A stretch of 64,000 bases of DNA from Drosophila pseudoobscura (taxonomy: Eukaryota > Arthropoda > Insecta > Diptera > Drosophilidae). Where the stretch lies: assembly GCF_009870125.1 (NCBI RefSeq), contig NC_046679.1, positions 22,072,001 to 22,136,000 of the forward strand. The letters are read 5' to 3'. Below, piece after piece: positions 45,601 through 64,000 of this stretch. Each line of letters starts with the position of its first letter. Position 1 is the stretch's first letter. A model generated the notes under the pieces. It did no database searches and was not told the origin of the DNA. It was given only the letters and a program-made list of their open reading frames with translations. A program made the position numbers and the translations under genes.

Positions 45601-48322
45601 CAGTGGGCCTGTCGCATTTGGTCACCGCAATCGTGGATCATTCGCCGCAACTTTCAGGGCCAGTCGGATGTGATACCCACTGTCATCAGCCAGCATGCCA
45701 CGTCCATTGTAACTCCTCGCTCCGACCCCAGCCAGCCAGTGTTTCTCGTCGAAAAGGAGATCATTCGCACGACAAGCACGCGCTGGCCCTTCTGGCGCCT
45801 GTTGAACATGTTGCAGCGCATCTGGTGCTGGTCGTGGAATATGATGTTCCTGCTCGGTATACTCGTCCCCTGGTGCAGTCCTCTGGGACTGCGCGCCCTC
45901 TGCTATGTGAAGCCCTTCATGCCGGACCTGGAACTCTCGCAGATCAATGGCACGCTTTTTCCGCGCAAGACGAGCATCACTCAGACCATGGCGTCGCGTC
46001 TCATCGAGCTCTGGCGGCACATATCAAAATCACGTACGCATTTCGAGACGGAACCAGATACGGGTAAGTGTATGATAATCCTTGTAATCGTTAGCGTTAT
46101 TTAATTAATTTTTTGCAGGGTTCATTGGCAAGGGATTGACGCGTAATCTGAATCGCACTTGGAACTACTTTGTGAAGGGTTTCCTGGGCACCATTGTCAT
46201 TCTATTCGCCTTTCCATTGATCTGTCTGGCCGCCAGTTTGCTGAGCATTGGCCTGGCCCTCACTGCCCCGCTGTGGATACCGGTATTTGTGCTCCTGCTG
46301 CACATTTACATGATACTCATCTATGATCTGGATGCGCCGGATAATACGAAAAATCGTTATTGCATTTTACTGGAGGCCATAGTTTGGAATCTTCTGATAC
46401 AGGGCTTGCTGCAACCACTGGCGGCGATTCTGGTGGCTACACTGATCTGTCCCCTGGCAGCGGGGATTGTCTTTATAGGTAAAACATCTCTCTAAACGCT
46501 AAGAGATCGTGGTGTTTAACCGTTTAAGCTCTTTTCCCCAGTTGGCGTCATTCGGTATACTCTTCGGCTTGTCTGGGACTCTCTCACCTATCATCTGTTC
46601 ATCAAGAAGTGCGGCCGAGTGCCTGCCTCCGATAGCATTGCAGTGAAACGGATTGCTGGACCCGGTCTGGCCCTGGACTACTACTTCATAATCAGACCAG
46701 AGCAGGCCCTGGCCGCGCTAGAGGCTAAAATGGAACTGGACGAACTGCAGGCGTATCAGCATGCCACCGAACGGGTGGTACTGCAGCCGCAGCAGGATTT
46801 CCTGCAGTTTGTTGAGGCCTGCTTTGGGCCCTTCTCGGCGCAAATCAGCAAAATCGGTCCGTATTTGTCGCTGGATCGAGAGGCGCAGGATTTAATGAGC
46901 ACGCTGCACGAGAAGCTGGAGAAACGGCGACGAGAGCTGCAAACGGCCTTAACCACTCAGGTCAAGTCGCGCATTAAGTTGAATACCAAAGAATTGAAGG
47001 TACGTCTACGACGAAAATGAACGCAAAATGATTTGACCTTATCCATACGATTGGATTCTTTATCCCTTAGATTGCAATACAGTTGGCCGCCCATATACTA
47101 GAGAAGTATTATCCGTCTCATGTCATCGGCAGACTGTCGATTAGCGAAGAAGAATTCTGGGATAACAAGGTGAGTAGAACTTACATTCATCTTTGACTTC
47201 AAACCCTAAATGAATATATATTTTACAGGGTCTCACGGTTAATGACTGGCCGGGTTTGGCTGGTCTCATATATACCGACATATTTAGTTTAGATTTCCTA
47301 ACGCCACTGACTGAACATGATACCCATTTTAAGCTAGAACCACATGCCTCGCTCGATTTGATGCGCTACACGGAGATGGTGAAGAATGCCAACGATGTGA
47401 TCGGCTCCAAGGGGCTGGACCTGCTGGGTAATGTGTATGCCCCGCGTGGCAATGTGCAGGTACATCTGCCCTTCCTTGAGGTGACCGCTTTTAATCCGCG
47501 CTCCCGCATAACGCTAACCTTTCGCAAGCCCGAGAAGCGGGACATGTCTGTGGGTCTGACCACGCCGCGGGTACGCGCCCATCGAGCCCAGCATGTACCG
47601 AAAACAGGGCAGGATGGCCAGAAACCTTGGCGGCCATGGAAGCAGCAGTGCGGGGACAAGAGTGTGACCGAAAATCTGCTCATACCGCTGCCAGTTCCGC
47701 ACCCCGTGCACATTGCTATTGCCATTTTCAATCGGGACACGGAACAGCCCATTCCCCTGGACTCGGAGCTGGTCTGGGAGATACTCAAATCAATTGAGGA
47801 TTGCCAAGGCGGTGATGCAATGGTAAGCAGTCCTTAACAAAAGCAGTAGACAACAGTTGGCTAATCCTCCTGCATTCCCATTGTATAGGCTGTCCAGGCT
47901 GTGGCGCGTTATCGTGGAGCGGTGATCGAATCCAGTATTGATTCACTGGCCAGCAGCAGCAGCATTGGCAGCACAAGGGACTCTGGCTCCGGTTCTGTCT
48001 CTGGCTCCGCCTTGGGCAATGGCACAGAAACTCTGCCCTGCGGCAATCGTGAGGTGAGAATAGTAATCATAATTCTTAAAGATCTGCTTTATTGACTTCT
48101 CTGAATCTTTCAAAGGTGTGTACGCAGGTGAAAGTAGATGCAGAGCCACCATCGGGCTCCTCTGGCTTCCATTGGACCCTAAGCAATTGGGGCGCAGCGC
48201 AGACCGCCCGTCGTCGTACCAACTCAAATGTGCGCGTAGATCTGGCCAGTCCCGAGGATATATCCCTGGACACGGACAGTTCGCGGGCCGTTTTTAACAA
48301 TGCCTATGGCACAACTGTCTAA
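42684..48322 (+). CDS. Large multi-pass membrane protein of unknown function (1,284 residues)
   Basis: Ten frame-consistent exons: 42684-42915, 42973-43180, 44461-44782, 44854-46063, 46119-46478, 46542-46999, 47071-47169, 47229-47822, 47889-48053 and 48116-48322. I do not recognise a named family. The N-terminus is Ala/Pro-rich. Residues about 147-650 are a large charged, mostly helical region (KLNDKEIEEEVNEAVMKEYLQ; RTREDHQKC). Hydrophobic segments sit near 225 (FSHFFSVVHAVHGLIGAF), at WSWNMMFLLGILVPW near 575-595, and as four or five closely spaced helices over about 660-790. A soluble C-terminal half follows, ending in a Ser/Gly-rich stretch (ASSSSIGSTRDSGSGSVSGS). The intron at 43181-44460 is the only long one inside the CDS. 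The gene converges on Itpr. All frames are intact, suggesting a functional conserved gene. Confidence 0.85.
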
Positions 48323-49514
48323 CAGGGCCTCCCTCTCTCTCTGGTTCGGGGGCACACAAGTATATATTTAACCCATATATACCTATAGATATATGCGTGG
48401 CTGCTCGCTTTTAAAAGATGATATGCATAATCCTGTTTTTATCTCGAATATCGTTTTAAGAGTTGGCTTTTATGTCCCTGTATCCTTCAAGAAATCGCTT
48501 TCAAAGTTTGCCAAACTGTCCAAGCTTCTTTGTAGGTCCAGATTCGCGGGACATTCACTCCCTATTTCAGTGTAGAACCACCCCAAGCAGCCGCGCTAGT
48601 TAACGTGTAATATGAACAAATTTATCCCATATATCTATATTTACATATGCGTATATGCTATACATATATGATTTGTTAGTATATATACTAAATATATATA
48701 TATACATTGCATACACAAATCGAAAGCAAAGCAGAAGCAAACTTCACATCTAGTCGCAAGCAATTTTTATGCAGCAATTTAACTCGAATTCTTCTTATGC
48801 AACTACTAAACTAATACCAATACCAAACGCAGCCCCCATGACAACGTTTCTTTACTTTTGTTTTCCATACCACGAAATAGTTATAAATTATATATAAAAA
48901 CAAATATGCCATGAGATTTTTCGTTTGTACCTCTAACGATACAAAAACGAAGATTAATTTCAAACCTCACCGCAAAAGAAACTAATTTGTATTATAATAA
49001 TGCCACGAATTGTACTATTAGCAATTGAACAAATATTGTTAGTTAATAACTAATTTATTTATAGAAACACAAACACACACTGACTACTATATACCTTTAT
49101 AGGTACATATATATGTTTTATCTTCTCCAATACTTTTTCTTCCAATCAAAATATATGGATATTATTAATAATAGTAAACAAAAGGCAGCGTAAAGTAACG
49201 ATAAATAGGAAAAACAAGGATAAACATTTTTACATTTATATATACAATGCATACATACAATATACATACATATATATATAAAATATTCAGGAGGTAATCG
49301 TAAATTACAAAACTGTTGAGGAGTTTTTTGTATCTGTCATTTCCAACCCCAAATCGAATTCCAAACTGACTCCCTCCCCAGAGCAAGATGCCCTCCAAGT
49401 ATTTCTCAAACACAATGATTTTCACTATACTCGTACTATTTTTAACTGCCACAAATTCAAGTATTAATTTTGTTTCCTGATTATGTATTTCGCACTCGAA
49501 TTTCGTCATCGTTC
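48323..49514 (+). other. 3' UTR of the 42-kb gene, unique part
   Basis: AT-rich sequence with TATATA runs and no coding signal. AATAAA signals lie further on, at 49806 and 49975-49980 inside the duplicated segment. The true end of the transcript is unresolved. Confidence 0.5.
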
Positions 49515-49988
49515 CGGCAGCTTCCTTCCAGTGTTATGTTATGATCGTTTAACTGATTTTGTACAACGTTTTTTATACTTATTATAAATTGCAATCGAAA
49601 GGCAAAGCGAAAAACCAACCAATGGAATGAATCTTTACATACAAATATACAAAACATTTACATCAAATATGTAGGTATACAAATTAAACGAAAGAAAAAG
49701 CAAAAACCAAGCAAATTAAAACCGAGAACGGTAAATCTCATGAAAATGCATTGAACAATTTTATGTAAAACGTTTTCTTAATATTAAACAAAAACCAGAT
49801 GTAACAATAAACTATGAATGAATGATGTGTGCCGGCAGCTTTTCAAGTGCCGCCAGGTCGCCAGAAGCTATTTAGAACCAGATTCGAGTTCAATGCAAAC
49901 AAACGATCAATTATTCGCTGGCAACCAACCACACTTAAAAAGTTGCTCGCACATTTTGTAGTGTAATATGTAATAATAAAAATGTTGG

Positions 49989-50189
49989 CTAAAAATAATC
50001 AAAAATAATCGTCCTTTTATTGTAATCGTAATTTAGGATCCTCGCGATCCCGGAAAAGTAGGTCCATCGCCGATCTGGCCCCATTTGCTCGAGATATAGC
50101 GTGCCGATCTTCTGGTTGTGCCACGATCGGGGCGTGGGATCGAGAAAGTCCTGGAAATCCACAAATATCAAATTGTTGCTGGTGCCCAA
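49989..50189 (-). CDS. Unexplained 66-codon coding-like ORF, left copy
   Basis: The minus-strand frame ends NYDYNKRTIIFDYF and contains NNLIFVDFQDFLDPTPRSW and TLYLEQMGPDRRWTYFSG. It has amino-acid texture unlike random AT-rich sequence. It is preceded by an acceptor-like AAAAAGTAG at its start, so it could be a terminal exon of a minus-strand gene. No partner exon was found. The right copy differs by one residue (QKIG here, QKFG there). Function unknown. Confidence 0.35.
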   Translation of the reverse strand: MGTSNNLIFVDFQDFLDPTPRSWHNQKIGTLYLEQMGPDRRWTYFSGIARILNYDYNKRTIIFDYF

Positions 50190-51092
50190 GACCTACTTTT
50201 TAAAGATGATAGCGTATCAATCGGGTAGTTTTATTTAAAAGATATTTATGTATATGCATTTATATGTAAAGATATAAAGTTGCACTTAACTGTAGTTTAG
50301 TTTCACTTAGGACAAAATCTAGATGTTAGCTTAGAATGAATTTAACCAACAAACTCGTTTCGAGTACTAAGTAAACCATTAAAGAATGAAAACGGAACGG
50401 AATCGAAATAGAAAAAGGTCTAATCACAATATTTAGATTTGATTTGCAAGTCGATTGTTTTCTGGTATTACAAAACTTATGAGAAATTATTCGTATATAG
50501 TATTAACAATTAACTAAAGTAAGTAACTTAAAACAGCGCAAAAGGTTTTCGGAAAATGGTTTTTGAGGTCGCTCGGCGAACATTTTCAAGTTAACTACGA
50601 TTCTAGATTCTAGCATTCAGGTATTTTAGAGTCAACAAAAGGCATAAGAGGTAAGGTAGAAAGACCTTGTCTAAAATTGTGAAAAAAATGCGTAACACGC
50701 TCACTAATTAACATGTTAACAGCCCTAAGTTCTCTGAGTGAGAGTTCACTATACGTTATATTCAGTTATTCAGTTAGTTGTTGGTTTTGCATAGAATTTC
50801 GAAGATTATGTCTAGAGGGATGTTATTTGAGCAAGTTTGTTTTGTTGCTTTTGGAATTCGAATCTAATACAGAAGTATATTTCGGGGACACTCGATACTC
50901 GGATCATTCGAAGAGGTAAATAATCTTGTATCACTCCAGGAGTGTACCCTCTTAGAATGAGTTTCGAAGAGGTTGTTATATTGGGCATGGTGCCAATACT
51001 TTATGGTTCTCATATCTATGTGCGTGCATAGGGAATGTTTACCAAAATTAAGTGCAAAGAAGGGTTCTATTATATTCTAATCGGGATTCAAT

Positions 51093-51293
51093 TCATTGAA
51101 ACGGCAGGAGGCTGTTTGCCGTTGTGTTGAGCAGACCCAAGCGCTGCTTCTGTTTGCGCTGCTCCGTCATGTGATCCTTGAGCTCGTGCAGCTGCGTGGA
51201 TAGGTTCTTGATGAGCAACTGCGTCTCCAGCAGCTGGGTCTGCATGCTGCGCAGCTCAATCTGCTCGCCATCCGCATCCACCGCCGCCAGAGA
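51093..51293 (-). pseudogene. Itpr: Itpr terminal-exon fragment (duplicated)
   Basis: This encodes [20 protein letters not shown]... through the stop, the same last 67 codons as the real Itpr end, and then breaks off upstream into unrelated sequence. It cannot make a receptor and has no other Itpr exon attached. Confidence 0.85.
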
Positions 51294-51630
51294 GAAATCA
51301 AAATTATTAGTATACAAGTGCAGGATATTAAAAAAGTCGCACACTTCAAAGAAATGTACAAGGCGCAGCATAACAAAATTAGAAAGCCAACCCAGACAGA
51401 CAGAAACGTTTTCTTCTGGCTACTACATACACACCATATAATATAATCCTCATCAATATAATATAACCCTAAACTCTTTGAGTACCAGCTAAAAAGAATC
51501 AAAACAAAGGCAGAAAAGTACAGTCCCGTTCGTGATTCCTTGTGCTTCAGTATTCAGCTATCTTCGTTCTTCTCTCTTTCTCTCTCTCATCAAACATGGC
51601 GTCTGTTGTTGTTGCTGAATAGTCAAAGCG
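51294..51630. other. Left margin of the 3.2-kb inserted block
   Basis: No gene is seen. It contains a GTTTTCTTCTGGCTAC block that recurs near 52875 as GTTTTCTTCTGAAGCTG, and the first partial copy of the 255-bp tandem repeat from about 51545. Confidence 0.4.
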
Positions 51631-52730
51631 GACAGAAAACCGCAACAAAGTGAAACAGCTCTACACTCGTCACCTCATCTGCTCTCTTTCGGGGACCATC
51701 TGTGTGTCAGTATGCAGGCAAACGTGCAGAAACTTGATGAGATTCGCTCTGTTTTCGGGTCTCATTTTACTCAGTACTCCGCTATCTGCGTTCTTTTCTC
51801 TCTCTCTCTCTCATCAAACACGGCGTCTGTTCTTGTTGCTGAGAGCAATGAGAGAGCGGCAAAAGAATTGGAAGTATAGTCAAAGCGGACAGAAAACCGC
51901 AACAAAGTGAAACAGCTCTACGCTCGTCACCTCATCTGCTCTCTTTCGGGGACCATCTGTGTGTCAGTATGCAGGCAAACGTGCAGAAACTTGATGAGAT
52001 TCACTCTGTTTTCGGGTCTCATTTTACTCAGTACTCCGCTATCTGCGTTCTTTTCTCTCTCTCTCATCAAACACGGCGTCTGTTGCTGTTGCTGAGAGCA
52101 ATGAGAGAGCGGCAAAAGAATTGGAAGAATAGTCAAAGCGGACAGAAAACCGCAACAAAGTGAAACAGCTCTACACTCGTCACCTCATCTGCTCTCTTTC
52201 GGGGACCATCTGTGTGTCAGTATGCAGGCAAACGTGCAGAAACATGATGAGTTTCGCTCTGTTTTCGGGTCTTATTTTACTCAGTACTCAGCTATCTTCG
52301 TTCTTTTCTCTCTCTCTCTCTCTCTCTCATCAAACATGGCGTCAAAGCGCTCTAAGCAGGGCTGAGTTCGTAAGGGTTTTTTTGGGAGTGAGAGCAGGTA
52401 GTTGAAAAAAGCCTGTTGTTGTTGCAGAGAGCATTGAGAGAGCGGCAAAAGAATTGGAAGAATAGTCTAAGCGGACAGAAAACCGCAACAAAGTGAAACA
52501 GCTCTACGCTCGTCACCTCATCTCCTCTCTTTCGGGGACCATCCATCTGTGTGTCAGTATGCAGGCAAACGTGCAGAAACATGATGAAATTCGCTCTCTT
52601 TTCGGGTCTTATTTTACTCAGTACTCAGCTATCTTCGTGTTTTTCTCTCTCTCTCATCAAAGATGGCGTCAAAGCGCTCTCAGTAGGGCTGGGTATAAAA
52701 AGGGAAGCGGAAAGAGAATTGCGACAGAAT
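51631..52730 (+). repeat. Tandem repeat, four units of about 253-333 bp, upstream of the F-box-like gene
   Basis: Units begin with GACAGAAAACCGCAACAAAG at 51631, 51888, 52141 and 52474. Each holds CTCGTCACCTCATCT, TTTCGGGGACCATC, a CT microsatellite of varying length and TCATCAAA-A-GGCGTC. The third unit carries an extra about 80 bases. The last unit ends in the TATA box of the downstream gene, so the array looks like iterated promoter or leader sequence. Open frames within it are by-products of the repeat. Confidence 0.85.
52694..52700 (+). promoter_or_regulatory. TATA box of the F-box-like gene
   Basis: GGGTATAAAAAGGG at the end of the last tandem unit is a strong TATA element. Transcription would begin about 25-30 bases downstream, leaving a leader of about 295 bases before the ATG at 53019. 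The TATA box sets this gene apart from its Motif 1-type neighbours and suggests regulated, possibly tissue-specific expression. Confidence 0.6.
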
Positions 52731-53018
52731 CTGTGTTCGGTGCCAAGAGAGAAGTAAGCTCGCAAATTAAAAAAAGAATTAAAACTCGCTCGAAAAAGAG
52801 GAAAAATATCAAACGTATGTATTTCAAGTTTTTAATCAGGAGCCGGTTCAAACATTATCTCCGCAAATAGACAAACGTTTTCTTCTGAAGCTGAACTGGA
52901 CTCTGGCTGGTACATTTATTTCCACCGGACGGACTGGCAAATAAAACATCGATATACATACATAATTCACTCGCCCGTTCTCTTTGCTGTTGGGTTTTGT
53001 TCGTGTTTCTGCTTCAAA

Positions 53019-53892
53019 ATGCTGCCGAATCTACCACTTGAATTTACTGAAAGACTGTTTAAATACCTCAGCGAGAAAGATAAGCTGAGATGGGCCCAAG
53101 TAAACAAGCAACTTGGATGCGTTTTTGCGTACCACGCTAAAGAAAAGTATAAGTCACTTTTCGTCGGTGAAGAAATAAATTCAAATGAGGGCTACACAGA
53201 CAACGAGCTACGAGTTATTCTGACGTTCTGCGGATCAACTGTTGAAAATATTTCAATTCAACGTGTTAAGGTTATGGACCAACTGGGAGAGCTCATAGAA
53301 AAAAACTGCATCAACCTCAAGCATGCAGGTTTGATGATAACCGATGAAAATGTAGACGCGTTAAAACGTGTTGTAAACATGAGAGGCATTGAAAAGCTTT
53401 CCTTAGATGTCTTGCATTATAGCGGATCGGATCTGCTCCAGCACGTGAATCCATACTGCAAGGATTTGAAGTTGGAGAACATTTCGATGGGCCAGGGTAA
53501 GAATTTAAACTACTTGATACGATCAGAATTTCCTTGACGAATGCCTTAAATTTGTTTCAGAGCAACACATAAAGAAACTGATACACTTGGAAAAATTGGA
53601 TGTGCAATCGAAGGAAGCACGAAATATGTTCGAAATATGCTCCCATCTTCCACGGCTTCGCGAATTCACTACGAACCGTTTTGAGTATCCCTCAGATGTA
53701 AAACAGGATTATTTATATCCTGAATTGGAGTCGCTGACTCTGATCAATTTTGAAATGCCATTGGACTTGCCAGTATGTCCGAAACTCAAAAAGTTTACAT
53801 TGTTATTGACTGTATGCAACGCAGAAAATATTGCTGACATTATTTCAAAGTACGGAGACACACTGGAGCATCTAGACATCGCCTGTGAATAA
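53019..53892 (+). CDS. F-box-like, leucine-rich repeat protein (young inserted gene)
   Basis: Two exons, 53019-53496 and 53561-53892, encode 269 residues. The N-terminus LPLEFTERLFKYLSEKDKLRWAQVNKQ has the spacing of an F-box (L-P-E---I--YL---D---L--V), which would bind Skp1 in an SCF ubiquitin ligase. The rest has leucine-rich repeat texture (IEKLSLDVL, CKDLKLENI, LEKLDVQS, LESLTLINF, LEHLDIAC), usually the substrate-binding part. Flies have many lineage-specific genes of this kind, often germline-expressed. The gene sits in a 3.2-kb block between two copies of a 1.78-kb duplication and is flanked on both sides by tandem repeats. The frame is whole. The function beyond the domain guess is unknown. 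Confidence 0.75.
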
Positions 53893-53944
53893 TCGACACA
53901 AATTCTATGCGGAGCATACAATAATAGTTCTCTTAAAATTAAGT

Positions 53945-54527
53945 AAAATGTTAATTTATAAGTTCGCAACCCAAATAATACTTGTCAGTCTACCCGCGTG
54001 ATGCCGAGGAGGACGTTAATATACGAAAAACGAAAGAAACAACGAAGAGTTACGTTTGTTGGAACAACGACACGATCGTTGGACAGAAAACAGAAACAAA
54101 GAGCATACTCCATTGAAGCGAAAATATATGTGTAAGAATCCTGAAAATGTGTAACTCTTTTAAGAATTAAAATTGAGTAAAATGTTAATTTATAAGTTCG
54201 CAACCCAAATAAAACTTGTCAGTCTACCCGCGTGATGCCGAGGAGGACGTAGATATACGAAAAACGAAAGAAACGACGAAGAGTTCCGTTTGTTGGAACA
54301 ACGACACGATCGTTGGACAGAAAACAGCAACAAAGAGCATACTCGATTGATGCGAAAATATATGTGTAAGAATCCTGAAAATGTGTAACTCTTTTAAGAA
54401 TTAAAATTGAGTAAAATGTTAATTTATAAGTTCGCAAACCAAATAAAACTTGTCAGTCTACCCGCGTGATGCCGAGGAGGACGCAGATATACGAGAAACG
54501 ACGAAGAGTTCCGTTTGTGTGCCGACA
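53945..54527 (+). repeat. Tandem repeat of 234 bp, about 2.4 units, downstream of the F-box-like gene
   Basis: GTTAATTTATAAGTTCGCAA recurs at about 53950, 54184 and 54418. Each unit contains CCCGCGTGATGCCGAGGAGG and GATCGTTGGACAGAAAACAG. The last unit is cut at the start of the right duplicated segment. The GACAGAAAAC--CAACAAAG stretch resembles the start of the upstream tandem unit, so the two repeats may be related. Confidence 0.85.
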
Positions 54528-55001
54528 CGGCAGCTTCCTTCCAGTGTTATGTTATGATCGTTTAACTGATTTTGTACAACGTTTTTTATACTTATTATAA
54601 TTTGCAATCGAAAGGCAAAGCGAAAAACCAACCAATGGAATGAATCTTTACATACAAATATACAAAACATTTACATCAAATATGTAGGTATACAAATTAA
54701 ACGAAAGAAAAAGCAAAAACCAAGCAAATTAAAACCGAGAACGGTAAATCTCATGAAAATGCATTGAACAATTTTATGTAAAACGTTTTCTTAATATTAA
54801 ACAAAAACCAGATGTAACAATAAACTATGAATGAATGATGTGTGCCGGCAGCTTTTCAAGTGCCGCCAGGTCGCCAGAAGCTATTTAGAACCAGATTCGA
54901 GTTCAATGCAAACAAACGATCAATTATTCGCTGGCAACCAACCACACTTAAAAAGTTGCTCGCACATTTTGTAGTGTAATATGTAATAATAAAAATGTTG
55001 G

Positions 55002-55202
55002 CTAAAAATAATCAAAAATAATCGTCCTTTTATTGTAATCGTAATTTAGGATCCTCGCGATCCCGGAAAAGTAGGTCCATCGCCGATCTGGCCCCATTTG
55101 CTCGAGATATAGCGTCCCGAACTTCTGGTTGTGCCACGATCGGGGCGTGGGATCGAGAAAGTCCTGGAAATCCACAAATATTAAATTGTTGCTGGTGCCC
55201 AA
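55002..55202 (-). CDS. Unexplained 66-codon coding-like ORF, right copy
   Basis: Same frame as 49989-50189, with QKFG in place of QKIG. It lies about 900 bases downstream of the Itpr stop on the same strand, so it could be an alternative Itpr 3' exon, a separate small gene or chance. The GTAG-type acceptor context at 55203 is the only splice signal I see. Confidence 0.35.
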   Translation of the reverse strand: MGTSNNLIFVDFQDFLDPTPRSWHNQKFGTLYLEQMGPDRRWTYFSGIARILNYDYNKRTIIFDYF

Positions 55203-56106
55203 GACCTACTTTTTAAAGATGATAGCGTATCAATCGGGTAGTTTTATTTAAAAGATATTTATGTATATGCATTTATATGTAAAGATATAAAGTTGCACTT
55301 AACTGTAGTTTAGTTTCACTTAGGACAAAATCTAGATGTTAGCTTAGAATGAATTTAACCAACAAACTCGTTTCGAGTACTAAGTAAACCATTAAAGAAT
55401 GAAAACGGAACGGAATCGAAATAGAAAAAGGTCTAATCACAATATTTAGATTTGATTTGCAAGTCGATTGTTTTCTGGTATTACAAAACTTATGAGAAAT
55501 TATTCGTATATAGTATTAACAATTAACTAAAGTAAGTAACTTAAAACAGCGCAAAAGGTTTTCGGAAAATGGTTTTTGAGGTCGCTCGGCGAACATTTTC
55601 AAGTTAACTACGATTCTAGATTCTAGCATTCAGGTATTTTAGAGTCAACAAAAGGGTATAAGAGGTAAGGTAGAAAGACCTTGTCTAAAATTGTGAAAAA
55701 AATGCGTAACACGCTCACTAATTAACATGTTAACAGCCCTAAGTTCTCTGAGTGTGAGTTCACTATACGTTATATTCAGTTATTCAGTTAGTTGTTGGTT
55801 TTGCATAGAATTTCGAAGATTATGTCTAGAGGGATGTTATTTGAGCAAGTTTGTTTTGTTGCTTTTGGAATTCGAATCTAATACAGAAGTATATTTCGGG
55901 GACACTCGATACTCGGATCATTCGAAGAGGTAAATAATCTTGTATCACTCCAGGAGTGTACCCTCTTAGAATGAGTTTCGAAGAGGTTGTTATATTGGGC
56001 ATGGTGCCAATACTTTATGGTTCTCATATCTATGTGCGTGCATAGGGAATGTTTACCAAAATTAAGTGCAAAGAAGGGTTCTATTATATTCTAATCGGGA
56101 TTCAAT

Positions 56107-64000
<7,894 letters not shown>

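Larger units (their letters stand above)
49515..51293. repeat. Direct duplication, left copy (3' UTR end plus Itpr 3' end)
   Basis: This 1,779-bp segment matches 54528-56307 almost base for base, with only a few substitutions (for example ATCGGC against TTCGGG near 50110/55122) and one or two indels. It joins the end of the 42-kb gene's 3' UTR to the final 67 codons of Itpr. The two copies flank 3,234 bp of other sequence. Confidence 0.93.

Noticed and set aside
51650-52405. Repeated 60-86 codon frames (KQLY-RHLICSLSGTICVSVC...)
   Set aside because: Their recurrence follows from the tandem DNA repeat. Unit length and frame are not kept consistently, and the CT microsatellite creates the Ser/Leu runs.
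51631-52730. CRISPR-like array
   Set aside because: This is a eukaryotic genome; the units are long, contiguous and lack short repeats with unique spacers.

Overview
The window is nuclear DNA of a fly, almost certainly a Drosophila. The genes have short GT-AG introns, fly-like protein sequences and convergent or divergent packing, and the largest is the Drosophila IP3 receptor. Exon coordinates below come from matching donor, acceptor and reading phase by eye. Every multi-exon model was checked so that exon lengths keep the frame.

Layout. At 1-263 is the 3' end of a cyclophilin (+). At 2578-5086 lies Npl4 (-), whose C-terminal exons are not found in the window. Then come Ssadh (-, 6258-7845), Rheb (-, 9721-10711, 182 aa), an RBM42-like RRM protein (+, 11467-12378) and a PLPP4/5-like lipid phosphatase (-, 12755-14528). 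From 15186 to about 31760 runs a tandem array with a 3,879-bp period. It repeats a CCDC115/Vma22-like V-ATPase assembly gene (four intact copies) together with a 5' fragment of PI4KIIalpha (three broken copies). The complete PI4KIIalpha (30075-34625) closes the array. After it come Snm1 (-, 35501-37920), Pcmt (+, 38764-39614), a 1,284-residue multi-pass membrane protein that I cannot name (+, 42684-48322), a 1.78-kb direct duplication flanking a 3.2-kb block with an F-box-like gene (+, 53019-53892), and the 3' three quarters of Itpr (-, 56107 to the right edge).

Two themes stand out. First, a dispersed repeat family (Helitron/INE-1-like in appearance; class not proven) carries at one end three GTATATTT motifs followed by a GGTCACACTG-like motif. 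These match the known Drosophila core promoter elements Motif 6 and Motif 1. Copies sit, correctly oriented, just upstream of Npl4, Ssadh, Snm1 and the 42-kb gene, and a decayed one sits upstream of Rheb. Second, recent structural change is intense: the PI4KIIalpha/CCDC115 array and the 5-kb duplication-insertion between the 42-kb gene and Itpr are both nearly identical between copies.

The most interesting single protein-level observation is an in-frame hydrophobic C-terminal extension directly after the Pcmt stop codon. It is reachable either by stop readthrough or by a 54-nt frame-preserving alternative intron, and it would turn the soluble isoaspartyl methyltransferase into a tail-anchored form.

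Functionally the genes are mostly housekeeping: protein quality control (Npl4, Pcmt), lysosome/TOR/phosphoinositide (Rheb, CCDC115, PI4KIIalpha), crosslink repair (Snm1), GABA catabolism (Ssadh) and calcium release (Itpr). No operon-like organisation is expected or seen.
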